From NCBI GenBank assembly GCA_944390735.1, contig CALXRL010000052.1, forward strand, positions 1 to 52,142: a stretch of DNA of 52,142 nucleotides, given 5' to 3'. Below, one piece after another: positions 1 to 7,041 of this stretch. Position numbers and translations under genes: made by a program. Source of the DNA: an uncultured Victivallales bacterium. GTDB taxonomy: Bacteria > Verrucomicrobiota > Lentisphaeria > Victivallales > UBA1829. Position 1 is the first letter of the stretch; each line of letters starts with the position of its first letter. The notes under the pieces are model-generated. The model was given only the letters and a program-made list of their open reading frames with translations. It ran no database searches and was not told where the DNA came from.

Positions 1-388
1 TATTCAGCCGTTCGTTGGAGCATCCGATCAGAAGGGCGTCGACTTTATGCTGCGCGAGACGGGTCAGCGGCTGTTCCGCATTTCTTCCGGCCTCGAGGAA
101 GATCGGCAGATATCCGTTGGAAAGGAATTTTTCCTGAAGAGCCTCCGCAATTTCCATCGTGTAGTAGCCGGTGAAGTTGGAGAACAGGATTCCGATGCTT
201 CGGGTCGATTTCCCGAAAATGGATTTTGCGGCGATATTCGGCGTGTAGCCGACCTCTTCCGCAAGCTGGCGTATCCGGGATTCCGTGGCCGGAAGGACAG
301 ACCTCGTATGGGAGAAAACATGCGATACGGTCGCAGGGGAGACTCCCGCGATTTTCGCAAAACTGCGCAAGGAGAGTGGTTTGTTCAT
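1..388 (-). CDS. LacI-family transcriptional regulator, N-terminal part
   Basis: The reading frame is open from an ATG at 388 to the left edge, so only about 129 N-terminal residues are seen. Residues 4-50 form the LacI helix-turn-helix: a helix with FAKIAGVSPATVSHVF is followed by the hinge-type pattern GYTPNIAAKS. After this the periplasmic-binding-like core begins (SIGILFSNFTGYYTMEI). This is the layout of repressors that bind a sugar through the core and an inverted-repeat operator through the HTH. A consensus promoter and a palindromic operator lie just upstream, so autoregulation is likely. The effector sugar and target genes cannot be told from this fragment. Confidence 0.9.
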   Translation of the reverse strand, partial: MNKPLSLRSFAKIAGVSPATVSHVFSHTRSVLPATESRIRQLAEEVGYTPNIAAKSIFGKSTRSIGILFSNFTGYYTMEIAEALQEKFLSNGYLPIFLEAGRNAEQPLTRLAQHKVDALLIGCSNERLN

Positions 389-410
389 AATCAGCTTTTT
401 TTGTTGTTGT

Positions 411-420
411 AAACATGTTT
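411..420. promoter_or_regulatory. Palindromic operator candidate, copy 1
   Basis: AAACATGTTT is a perfect 10-bp palindrome placed 6 bp downstream of the lacI-like -10 box, over the expected start of transcription. LacI-family proteins bind such palindromes. The same sequence recurs at 560-569. Confidence 0.5.
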
Positions 421-426
421 TCTATA

Positions 427-455
427 ATTATAGTCTGTTTGCCCGTTTTTGTCAA
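427..455 (-). promoter_or_regulatory. Consensus sigma-70 promoter of the LacI-type gene
   Basis: On the minus strand TTGACA (450-455) and TATAAT (427-432) are separated by 17 bp, a perfect consensus. The -10 box lies inside the palindrome CTATAATTATAG (422-433), so a -10 also reads on the plus strand, with a poorer -35 (TTGTTG, 401-406). Confidence 0.8.
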
Positions 456-559
456 GGGGGTGTGGATTGAAATCAGCCGAATTTTTTCTTTTTTTTATTT
501 GAAGTGGAGGGAAAAACAATCTTTTTCCCCTCTGTTTTTATTTGTGGTGAGTTAATGAA

Positions 560-569
560 AAACATGTTT
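560..569. promoter_or_regulatory. Palindromic operator candidate, copy 2
   Basis: A second AAACATGTTT, here inside AAAACATGTTTT (559-570), lies 149 bp from copy 1. The stretch 389-780 otherwise holds no convincing gene. Confidence 0.4.
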
Positions 570-697
570 TTTTTATTCGGGGAGATATTCTTTTTTTTGA
601 CGGCATGTCCCACTCAGGAGGCGGTCCGGGTTCTGATTCGTTGTTCCGGTATTTCAGAAGCGGAGAGAGAAAAACATGAAAAATAAACATTTCACGT

Positions 698-726
698 TTG
701 CATTTCCAGAGATGTCGACTTATCTT
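698..726 (+). promoter_or_regulatory. Candidate promoter of the zinc-ribbon gene
   Basis: TTGCAT (698-703), a 17-bp spacer and TATCTT (721-726) precede the start codon at 781, leaving a short leader with the GGAAGGGA ribosome site. Confidence 0.45.
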
Positions 727-780
727 GCACCATGGGAAAAAGACAAATCCGAAATATCTGAACAACGGAAGGGACTCAAG

Positions 781-1494
781 ATGAAACAGTGGGTGGCCGA
801 TCTGCTTGCTCTGCAGAATCTGGATATGAAAATACGCAATCTCGAAACGCGTCTGGCAACGATTCCCGCGGAGAAGGTCCGCCTGGATTCTCTTCTCAAG
901 GACGGCATGGCCGATGTGGAGGTCGCAAAGGATGGAAAACGCCGGATCGATCGCTCAATCAAGGATGCGGAAGGGGAAATTGAAAAACTCAACGAGGCGG
1001 TTCGAAAACTCCTCACCCAGTCCGCCATGGTCAAGAAAAACAATGAGTATCAGGCCATGATGACCGATATCGAAACGAAAAAAAACAGAATTTCCGATAT
1101 CGAAACCACGATCCTTGAACTCCTCGACAAGGCGGAAGAGGCGGAAAAAGAGATTCAGAAGGCGGAAAAAGAGTTTTCCGTCACACAGAAAACCGTGAAG
1201 GCGGAAGCCTCCGATCTTGTCGAGTTGAAAAAGGAGCTGGAGGAATCCATCGCCGAATCCCTCAAACTCCGGAAAGCGTATGAGTCCAAAGTCGATACGC
1301 AGACTTTAAGCGTGTATCACCGTCTGCTCGCGGGGAAAAAAGGCGAACCGATGGCGATGATCGATCAGGGCGTCTGCGGATACTGCCGTCTCAAGGTGCC
1401 CCCGCAGACGGTCAACAATGCCAAAAAGGGACTCATGACTCTTTGCGACAACTGTTCGCATCTGCTTTATTTCCCCGGAGAGATTGAGGATTGA
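781..1494 (+). CDS. C4-type zinc-ribbon coiled-coil protein (CdsZ/DUF164-like)
   Basis: 237 residues. Residues about 10-180 are a long charged coiled coil rich in K, E and heptad leucines. The C-terminus carries two cysteine pairs, C199-x2-C202 and C222-x2-C225, which build a zinc ribbon. This is the layout of the CdsZ/CT398 family, found in chlamydiae and other bacteria and thought to be a structural or adaptor protein; the exact role is unknown. I choose the ATG at 781 because it has a good ribosome site (GGAAGGGA) and the family pattern begins there; an in-frame ATG at 676 would add 35 unrelated residues. A strong terminator follows. Confidence 0.85.
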   Translation: MKQWVADLLALQNLDMKIRNLETRLATIPAEKVRLDSLLKDGMADVEVAKDGKRRIDRSIKDAEGEIEKLNEAVRKLLTQSAMVKKNNEYQAMMTDIETKKNRISDIETTILELLDKAEEAEKEIQKAEKEFSVTQKTVKAEASDLVELKKELEESIAESLKLRKAYESKVDTQTLSVYHRLLAGKKGEPMAMIDQGVCGYCRLKVPPQTVNNAKKGLMTLCDNCSHLLYFPGEIED

Positions 1495-1531
1495 CGCAAT
1501 CCGGGACTTCCTTACCGGGAAAGAGTGGTAC

Positions 1532-1566
1532 CGGTCTCCTGTTTTCGCGGGAGACCGTTTTTTTTT
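1532..1566 (+). terminator. Intrinsic terminator after the zinc-ribbon gene
   Basis: CGGTCTCC (1532-1539) pairs with GGAGACCG (1550-1557) and is followed by nine T. Confidence 0.85.
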
Positions 1567-1583
1567 GGAGTTTGCGCAAGTTC

Positions 1584-2393
1584 TTATCGGAAGGAGAGCG
1601 ATTCCCCTTTTCCATATTTGTTTTTGGCGCGGTTGTAATATTGCATTGCTTCGGGGAGCTGTTTCTCCATGGCGGAGATGCGTTCCGAATCCAGCGGATG
1701 GGTGGAGAGGAATTTCTCCAGAAACGAACCGGAACTGCCGCCGGTTTTTGAAAAGTTGCGCCAGAACGCGATCAGAGAAGAGGGATCGTATCCGGCTTTC
1801 GCCATGAGAATGAGTCCGAGGGTGTCGGCTTCGTGTTCATGTTTTCGGCTGTAAGGAAGGATGACGCCAAGATTGGAGACGACTCCGTATGCCTGGAGAA
1901 TCTGTTCATTCCGGGTGGTTTCGGAGAGAAGCGCTGCACCGATGCTTTGCAGCAGACTCTGCGTCATGCGTTCGCCTCCATGACGGGCGATGGCGTGTCC
2001 GACCTCATGTCCGATGACGCCGGCAAGTTCCGCTTCGCAGCTCATGCTGCTCAGAATTCCCGTGTAGACTCCGACCTTTCCGCCGGGAAGACAGAACGCA
2101 TTGGCCTCCGGATTCCGGAACACCAGGAACTCCCAGCTGAAATTCGGACAGTCCGCCGCATCGGCAATGCGTTTTCCAACCCGTGCGACAAGCGCATTCG
2201 CCGTGGCATCCGTGGAGATCGTTTCCGTTTTTTTGAGTTCATCCCACGCCTGTTTTCCGGAATCGGTCTCATAACTTTCGCTGGTCATGAGCATTCTGGA
2301 CCGCCCCGTGTAAGGGACGCTCTGGCAGGCGGATGCAGCGGTCAGAAGCAGTGCCGCAGCCGCTGCGCAAAGAATTCGTTTTCCGGTATTCAT
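1584..2393 (-). CDS. M48-family metalloprotease lipoprotein
   Basis: 269 residues. The N-terminus is a lipoprotein signal peptide ending in a lipobox-like Leu-Thr-Ala-Ala-Ser-Ala-Cys, so the protein should be anchored in a membrane facing the periplasm. The zinc site H129-E-V-G-H133 sits in GHEVGHAIARHG, and a downstream EHEADTLG supplies the third ligand (Glu). This is the M48 family of LoiP/YcaL/BepA-like proteases that act on outer-membrane proteins; no TPR tail is present, so it resembles LoiP more than BepA. The ATG at 2393 has AGGAGA seven bases upstream. Its promoter diverges from that of the FHA gene. Confidence 0.9.
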   Translation of the reverse strand: MNTGKRILCAAAAALLLTAASACQSVPYTGRSRMLMTSESYETDSGKQAWDELKKTETISTDATANALVARVGKRIADAADCPNFSWEFLVFRNPEANAFCLPGGKVGVYTGILSSMSCEAELAGVIGHEVGHAIARHGGERMTQSLLQSIGAALLSETTRNEQILQAYGVVSNLGVILPYSRKHEHEADTLGLILMAKAGYDPSSLIAFWRNFSKTGGSSGSFLEKFLSTHPLDSERISAMEKQLPEAMQYYNRAKNKYGKGESLSFR

Positions 2394-2420
2394 CAAGATC
2401 TCTCCTGTTTGTTTTCCGGA

Positions 2421-2448
2421 AAGATAGCCCGCGTAGACAAAATTTCAA
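2421..2448 (-). promoter_or_regulatory. Promoter of the M48 protease gene
   Basis: Minus strand TTGAAA (2443-2448), 16 bp, TATCTT (2421-2426), about 28 bp before the start codon at 2393. Confidence 0.55.
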
Positions 2449-2458
2449 CCGGGCGCTT

Positions 2459-2486
2459 TTGCAATTCCCTGAAATTCTGCTATGTT
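2459..2486 (+). promoter_or_regulatory. Promoter of the FHA-pseudokinase gene
   Basis: TTGCAA (2459-2464), 16 bp, TATGTT (2481-2486). It stands back to back with the protease promoter, giving a compact divergent control region. Confidence 0.5.
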
Positions 2487-2514
2487 ATCAGAGAATCGTG
2501 CAACGGGACAAAAG

Positions 2515-3720
2515 ATGCCTTACCTTTTATTCAACGAAAACGGAAATCGGAACTACATCCAGCTGGAACGCGACCTGATGCTGACGCTGGGATGCACGCC
2601 CGACTGCAACATCATTCTGCCGGACAGTTCCCGATCCCATTTCCGTGTTTACTCCGACGGGGAAGGCCGCTGGCTCGTGGAGAATCTTGCCCCCGCCTCC
2701 GGAAGCGGTTCCACAATCACTCCGCTTGGAAACGGCGATCAGATTACGCTTTCCGGAATGACCATCACGTATCTGGACAGCATCGAAGGGACCGGGGCGG
2801 CCCCTTTTTCCGGTACGATTACGCTGTCGGCCGGACAGCGGATTCGCGGGTACATGGTTTCCAATCTGCTGAACCAGGGGGCGGGCAACCGCATCTATCT
2901 GGTCCGGGATCAGAAAGACAAGTCCTTTGCCATGAAGGTGTTCGACAAGACGGTCACCTCCGAGGAATCGGAGGGGTTTCTCAATGAAATCGACAGCATC
3001 CGTTTTGCCTCTGTTCCCGGGATCGCCCCTTACCACGCATGCGGCGTGATTCATCACAACTGCTACTATGTGACGGATTATTACGAGCATCCGGATCTGG
3101 CGTTCCGCATTTCAAGCAAAGCGCCGATGGAGCAGCGGGAGGCGCTGGGCATTCTCCGGAACATCGCGGAAATTCTGCGGGCGGCTTATCATGAAACCGG
3201 CGGTTTTCACGGGGCGCTGTCGCCTTCGAAAGTCCTGTACGATTCCGATGAGAAAATGGTGCTTAGCGAATATGGTCTTTTCGTCTGGAAATCGATGGTG
3301 CTGAACGGCGGACGGGCGTTCGCATCGCCGTGGTACATCAGTCCGGAGGAAATTTCCGGCGGAGAAATCTCGCTTCAGACGGATATGTACTCTCTTGGCG
3401 TCATGCTCTTTCAGATGCTGACCGGCATCCTTCCGTTTCATTCGCATGACGAGGGGGAACTGCTGGGCATGCACATCTACAAACCGTTTCCGCTGCCCTC
3501 CGAGCGCAATCCGAATGTGACCGTCAGCAGCGGGACGCTTCAGCTGCTGCTGAAGATGACGGCGCGCGATCCCGGGGACCGATTCCGGACATGGGATGAT
3601 CTGCTTGATGCGATCTCCTATGCGGAGGCGACCCGGCAGCTGGAAAACCGGCCCGCCGTCTCCCGGACGGCGGTCTCGGAGAAAAGCGCCCTGCGACTGA
3701 AATCCAGAATCAATTCATAA
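2515..3720 (+). CDS. FHA domain fused to a degenerate Ser/Thr protein kinase
   Basis: 401 residues. Residues about 8-80 match an FHA domain, a phosphothreonine-binding fold (LTLGCTPDCNIILPD, then SRSHFRVY). Residues about 110-375 have the kinase shape: the ATP-anchoring lysine is kept (FAMKVF, K141), as are an APE-like SPEE and the DMYSLGVMLFQMLTG helix. The catalytic loop HRDxKxxN reads H232-G-A-L-S-P-S-K, so the catalytic Asp is gone, and the DFG motif reads S-E-Y-G (251-254), so the metal-binding Asp is gone. It is therefore probably a pseudokinase that works as a phospho-dependent scaffold. Start at 2515 because FHA begins at once; an ATG at 2482 is possible. thyX follows 24 bp downstream. 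Confidence 0.85.
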   Translation: MPYLLFNENGNRNYIQLERDLMLTLGCTPDCNIILPDSSRSHFRVYSDGEGRWLVENLAPASGSGSTITPLGNGDQITLSGMTITYLDSIEGTGAAPFSGTITLSAGQRIRGYMVSNLLNQGAGNRIYLVRDQKDKSFAMKVFDKTVTSEESEGFLNEIDSIRFASVPGIAPYHACGVIHHNCYYVTDYYEHPDLAFRISSKAPMEQREALGILRNIAEILRAAYHETGGFHGALSPSKVLYDSDEKMVLSEYGLFVWKSMVLNGGRAFASPWYISPEEISGGEISLQTDMYSLGVMLFQMLTGILPFHSHDEGELLGMHIYKPFPLPSERNPNVTVSSGTLQLLLKMTARDPGDRFRTWDDLLDAISYAEATRQLENRPAVSRTAVSEKSALRLKSRINS

Positions 3721-3744
3721 TCATAATGGAAAGGTGATCGGAAG

Positions 3745-4449
3745 ATGATCAAACTGCTGAATGTACCGCCCGCAAACCATGTGAAAGTCCTTGACGGACA
3801 GGGATGGGTCGGGCTGATCGACCATCTCGGAAACGAGGCCACTATCGTGAATGCTGCGCGCGTTTCCTTCGGAAAACTCAAGGATTCCATGGAGGAACGC
3901 GACATTGCGCTTCTCCACTATCTGATTGAAAACAAACATACCAGTCCGCTGGAGCATGTGGTGTTCACGTTCAGCATTCACTGTCCGCTGTTTGTCCGCG
4001 GGCAGTGGCACCGGCACCGGACCTGGTCCTACAACGAGATTTCCCGGCGCTATACGGAGATTGAGCTGGAGTTCTATACGCCGCCGAAACTGCGCCGTCA
4101 GGCGGAAAGCAACCGTCAGGCCTCTTTCGCCGACGAGAATTTCGACGACGCGGCCCTTCGCGCGGAGATCGCGGAACACAATCGCAAATCCCTCGCTCTC
4201 TATGAGTATCTTCTTCAGTCCGGGGTCTGCCGCGAACAGGCGCGCGGGGTCCTTCCGCAGAATATGATGGTCACGTTCTGGGGAACGGTGGATCTTTCCA
4301 ACCTCCTGCACTTTCTGGAGCTGCGGGACAGCGAGCACGCCCAGTGGGAGATTCGCGAGTATGCGCGCGCCATTAAAAAACTCATCAAGCCGATTGTCCC
4401 GAACGTGGCGAAATATTTCGAGTCGAAAGGCGAAGACTGGAACGTCTGA
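3745..4449 (+). CDS. thyX: Flavin-dependent thymidylate synthase ThyX
   Basis: 234 residues, the usual family length. ThyX methylates dUMP to dTMP using methylene-tetrahydrofolate, FAD and NADPH in the cytoplasm. The signature RHRxxSxNExSxRY is seen at residues 90-103 (RHRTWSYNEISRRY). Further conserved parts are NAARVSFGK near residue 36 and KHTSPLEH near 64-71. It follows the FHA gene closely and may be cotranscribed. It is separated from the converging STAS gene by a two-way terminator. No thyA is seen in the window. Confidence 0.97.
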   Translation: MIKLLNVPPANHVKVLDGQGWVGLIDHLGNEATIVNAARVSFGKLKDSMEERDIALLHYLIENKHTSPLEHVVFTFSIHCPLFVRGQWHRHRTWSYNEISRRYTEIELEFYTPPKLRRQAESNRQASFADENFDDAALRAEIAEHNRKSLALYEYLLQSGVCREQARGVLPQNMMVTFWGTVDLSNLLHFLELRDSEHAQWEIREYARAIKKLIKPIVPNVAKYFESKGEDWNV

Positions 4450-4523
4450 GTCCGGGGCCCGTTCCCTGCGGGAATCCCGGAGTCCGTCTTCTGCAGAGGG
4501 ACTCCGGAGTCCCTGCGCCGCAT

Positions 4524-4567
4524 AAAAAAACGGAGAAACGAAATTTCCGATTCGTTTCTCCGTTTTT
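4524..4567. terminator. Bidirectional terminator between thyX and the STAS gene
   Basis: An A-run (4524-4530), the stem CGGAGAAACGAA / TTCGTTTCTCCG (4531-4542 with 4551-4562) and a T-run follow each other, so the hairpin can stop transcription from both sides. Confidence 0.85.
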
Positions 4568-4586
4568 CTTTCGGTCGGGAAAGAAA

Positions 4587-5072
4587 TTATTTCTCGTTCA
4601 TTTTATCCAGATCCTTCTGGACGAGTTCCACGACTTTTTCGAATTTTTTGACATTCTGTTCATCCGCGGACATGAGGGTCTGATGGGCCTCGAGAACGGT
4701 TTCCGCGCGGCCGGAGGTTTCCGTGGAGCTCCAATCCTTTCCTGCGGAGCCGGCCATTTCCCCGGTTTTGAATTCGAAGAGTTTTTTGAGTCCGAGTCCG
4801 TGGAGGAGAGCGGTGTTGGATTCCCCCGCGTTGTAGATGATCATCGGAGCGCCGACTGCGCGGGCGCGGAGTCCGAGCATGGCGAGAATTCCCATGAACG
4901 TGCTGTCCATGCCGGCGCAGTGTTCCAGATCGACGCAGATTTTGGAGAAGGCGGTGTTTTCCAGACTTTTCGCAAGATTCCGCAGCTGGGAGGCGTGCTC
5001 AAAAGTCGCTCTTCCGTTGACCGTGATGAAATAGGCGTCACCGTCGTTCGAAATGATGATTTCCGTGCTCAT
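4587..5072 (-). CDS. STAS-domain protein (anti-sigma-factor antagonist type)
   Basis: 161 residues. Residues about 3-100 form a STAS domain: a beta strand (AYFITVNGRATF), then CVDLEHCAGMDSTFMGIL, in which S57 of the D-S-T motif is the usual phosphorylation site of SpoIIAA/RsbV-like antagonists. The tail from about residue 105 is charged and likely helical, longer than in a plain antagonist. Such proteins respond to a partner kinase/anti-sigma factor; none is visible here. The start codon overlaps the alaS stop by four bases (ATGA), so the two are translationally coupled. Confidence 0.88.
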   Translation of the reverse strand: MSTEIIISNDGDAYFITVNGRATFEHASQLRNLAKSLENTAFSKICVDLEHCAGMDSTFMGILAMLGLRARAVGAPMIIYNAGESNTALLHGLGLKKLFEFKTGEMAGSAGKDWSSTETSGRAETVLEAHQTLMSADEQNVKKFEKVVELVQKDLDKMNEK

Positions 5073-6862
5073 TTTCCCTCCTTTGATGTGAAGCCGATTG
5101 TGGCTTTGATGCGTCTTACGCCGCGGCTGGAGCTCTCTTCCTTCTGGATTTTGAAGCTGATGAGGTCGCCGGTGTTGGCCGCGTGCGGTCCGCCGCAGAT
5201 CTCCTTGCTGAAGTCGCCCATGGAATAGACCGTGACGCGTTCCCCGTATTTGTTGCCGAAGAGACCGATTGCTCCGCTTTTCCGGGCATCCTCCAGACTC
5301 ATTTCCTCGCAGACGACCGGATATTTTTTCTGGATGACTTCATTCACCAGCCGTTCCACTTCGGCGATCTGTTCCGGCGTCATCTTATCCGGATGGGAGA
5401 AGTCGAAGCGGAGGCGTTCGGCGTTGATGTTGGATCCCTTCTGGGCGACATGGTCCCCGAGGACGATTCGCAGCGCCTTGTGCAGCAGATGGGTCGCCGT
5501 GTGGAGACAGGCGGTTTCCGCGGAATGATCCGCAAGTCCGCCCTTGAATTTCTGTTCCGCGCCTTTGCGGGAGAGCTCCTGATGTTTGTGGAAGGCCTCC
5601 TCATAGCCTTTCCGGTCGACGGTGAAGCCTTTTTCCTTTGCCATCTCCTCTGTGAGTTCGATCGGGAAGCCGAAGGTCTCGTAGAGATAGAACGCGTTTT
5701 TCCCGCTGATGACCTTGTTCTGGATGTGATCGGGGACGCGGGAGATGAATTTTTCGAACTCTTTTTCGCCGTTTTCGAGGGTCTGCTTGAAGAGGGTTTC
5801 CTCGCGTCCGAGCTCTTCCAGAATCATGGATTCGTTTTCCTTGAGTTCCGGATAGGCTTCGCAGTAGTTGTCGATGACGACTTTTGCGATCCGCTGTGTG
5901 AACGGAACGGTCACTCCGGCCTGCTTCGCCTCGCGGATTGCACGGCGGATCAGACGGCGGAGAATGTAGGCCTGATCGACTTTGCCCGGTGTGATGCCGT
6001 CGGCAAGAAGGAAGGTGGCCGCGCGCATGTGTTCGACCACAATCCGTTCGGAGCGTGTCCGTTCCGCCGGGGTCTGGATTCCGCGGATTTTGTCCAGTTC
6101 CTCAAAGAGGGGCTGGAAGATTTCGGTGTCATAGCAGCTGGATTTCCCCTCCAGAATGGCGGTGACGCGCTCGACGCCCATGCCGGTATCGACGTTTTTC
6201 TGTTCCAGGGGCAGGAATTTTCCGTCCGCGGTTTTATTGTACTGCATGAAGACGTCGTTCCAGATTTCGACCCAGCGTTTGTCCTTGGGATCGAAGACTT
6301 CCGGCACCGGCAGCGGACCGGTCCAGTAGAACATTTCCGTGTCGGGACCGCAGGGACCGGTCTGTCCGGCGGGGCCCCACCAGTTGTCCTCCTTGGGGAG
6401 TTTCGCAATGCGTTTGTCGCTGACGCCGAGCGAACGCCAGAGATTGTACGCCTCTTCATCGAACGGGGCGTTTTCATCGCCGGCGAAGACGGTGAAGGCA
6501 AGGCGGTCAACGGGGATGTTCAGCCACTCCTTGCCGGTCAGAAATTCGAAACTGTTCCGGATGGCGGTCTCCTTGAAGTAATCGCCGAGCGACCAGTTGC
6601 CGAGCATTTCGAAAAAGGTGAGATGAACGGGATCACCGACTTCGTCAATATCGCCGGTGCGGATGCATTTCTGAACATCCGTGAGGCGTTTTCCCAGCGG
6701 ATGCGGCGCTCCGAGCAGAAACGGAACCAGCGGATGCATTCCGGCCGTGGTGAAGAGAACGGTGGGGTCGTTATCGGGAATCAGCGGCGCGCTTTTGATG
6801 ACGGCGTGCCCTTTGCTTTTGAAGAATTCCAGGAACTTGGATCGTAATTCATTGGCTTTCAT
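5069..6862 (-). CDS. alaS: Alanyl-tRNA synthetase, short form without C-Ala domain
   Basis: 597 residues. It charges tRNA-Ala and edits mischarged Ser/Gly. The class II catalytic core is clear (HLTFFEMLGNWSLGDYF; GPAGQTGPCGPDTEMFYW), followed by the tRNA-recognition part (AYILRRLIRRAIREAKQAG). The editing domain keeps its zinc ligands H454-x3-H458 (HTATH) and C556-x3-H560 (CGGPH). The protein stops right after this domain. Typical bacterial AlaRS has about 870 residues with a further DHHA1/C-Ala part, which is absent here without a frameshift scar. The ATG at 6862 starts the conserved N-terminus and has GGAGG upstream. Confidence 0.95.
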   Translation of the reverse strand: MKANELRSKFLEFFKSKGHAVIKSAPLIPDNDPTVLFTTAGMHPLVPFLLGAPHPLGKRLTDVQKCIRTGDIDEVGDPVHLTFFEMLGNWSLGDYFKETAIRNSFEFLTGKEWLNIPVDRLAFTVFAGDENAPFDEEAYNLWRSLGVSDKRIAKLPKEDNWWGPAGQTGPCGPDTEMFYWTGPLPVPEVFDPKDKRWVEIWNDVFMQYNKTADGKFLPLEQKNVDTGMGVERVTAILEGKSSCYDTEIFQPLFEELDKIRGIQTPAERTRSERIVVEHMRAATFLLADGITPGKVDQAYILRRLIRRAIREAKQAGVTVPFTQRIAKVVIDNYCEAYPELKENESMILEELGREETLFKQTLENGEKEFEKFISRVPDHIQNKVISGKNAFYLYETFGFPIELTEEMAKEKGFTVDRKGYEEAFHKHQELSRKGAEQKFKGGLADHSAETACLHTATHLLHKALRIVLGDHVAQKGSNINAERLRFDFSHPDKMTPEQIAEVERLVNEVIQKKYPVVCEEMSLEDARKSGAIGLFGNKYGERVTVYSMGDFSKEICGGPHAANTGDLISFKIQKEESSSRGVRRIKATIGFTSKEGK

Positions 6863-6902
6863 TTGAGTGCGGAACCTCCGTTTTTTCTGTTGATCGCCCG
6901 TT

Positions 6903-6931
6903 AATATACACCGGATTTCCGTTTCGTAAAA
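6903..6931 (-). promoter_or_regulatory. Candidate alaS promoter
   Basis: Minus strand TTTTAC (6926-6931), 17 bp, TATATT (6903-6908), 41 bp before the start codon. Confidence 0.45.
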
Positions 6932-6961
6932 CCATTTTGCAAAAAAAGTTTGCTTCTGTTG

Positions 6962-6990
6962 TTGAATTTGCGGATGATTGACTGTATTTT
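6962..6990 (+). promoter_or_regulatory. Promoter of the first GH36-like gene
   Basis: TTGAAT (6962-6967), 17 bp, TATTTT (6985-6990). Nearby TTTTGCAAAAAAAG (6935-6948) resembles half of the AraC-type repeat upstream of the mannosidase gene. Confidence 0.5.
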
Positions 6991-7041
6991 CCCTCCTTAT
7001 GTGAATCATTTCGGATGGGAAATCAAAAAAAGGTGCAGAGG

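Noticed and set aside
2021..2987. 384-codon frame across the M48/FHA control region
   Set aside because: It runs antisense to the M48 gene and out of frame with the FHA gene, spanning two promoters.
5183..6847. 554-codon open frame on the plus strand opposite alaS
   Set aside because: It is a GC-skew shadow of alaS; no start signal or domain pattern.
6935..6971. Second AraC-type repeat pair upstream of the first GH36-like gene
   Set aside because: One half-site resembles the 11643 repeat, but the other TTTGC copies are spaced 13 and 30 bp, not 21, so the match is too weak.
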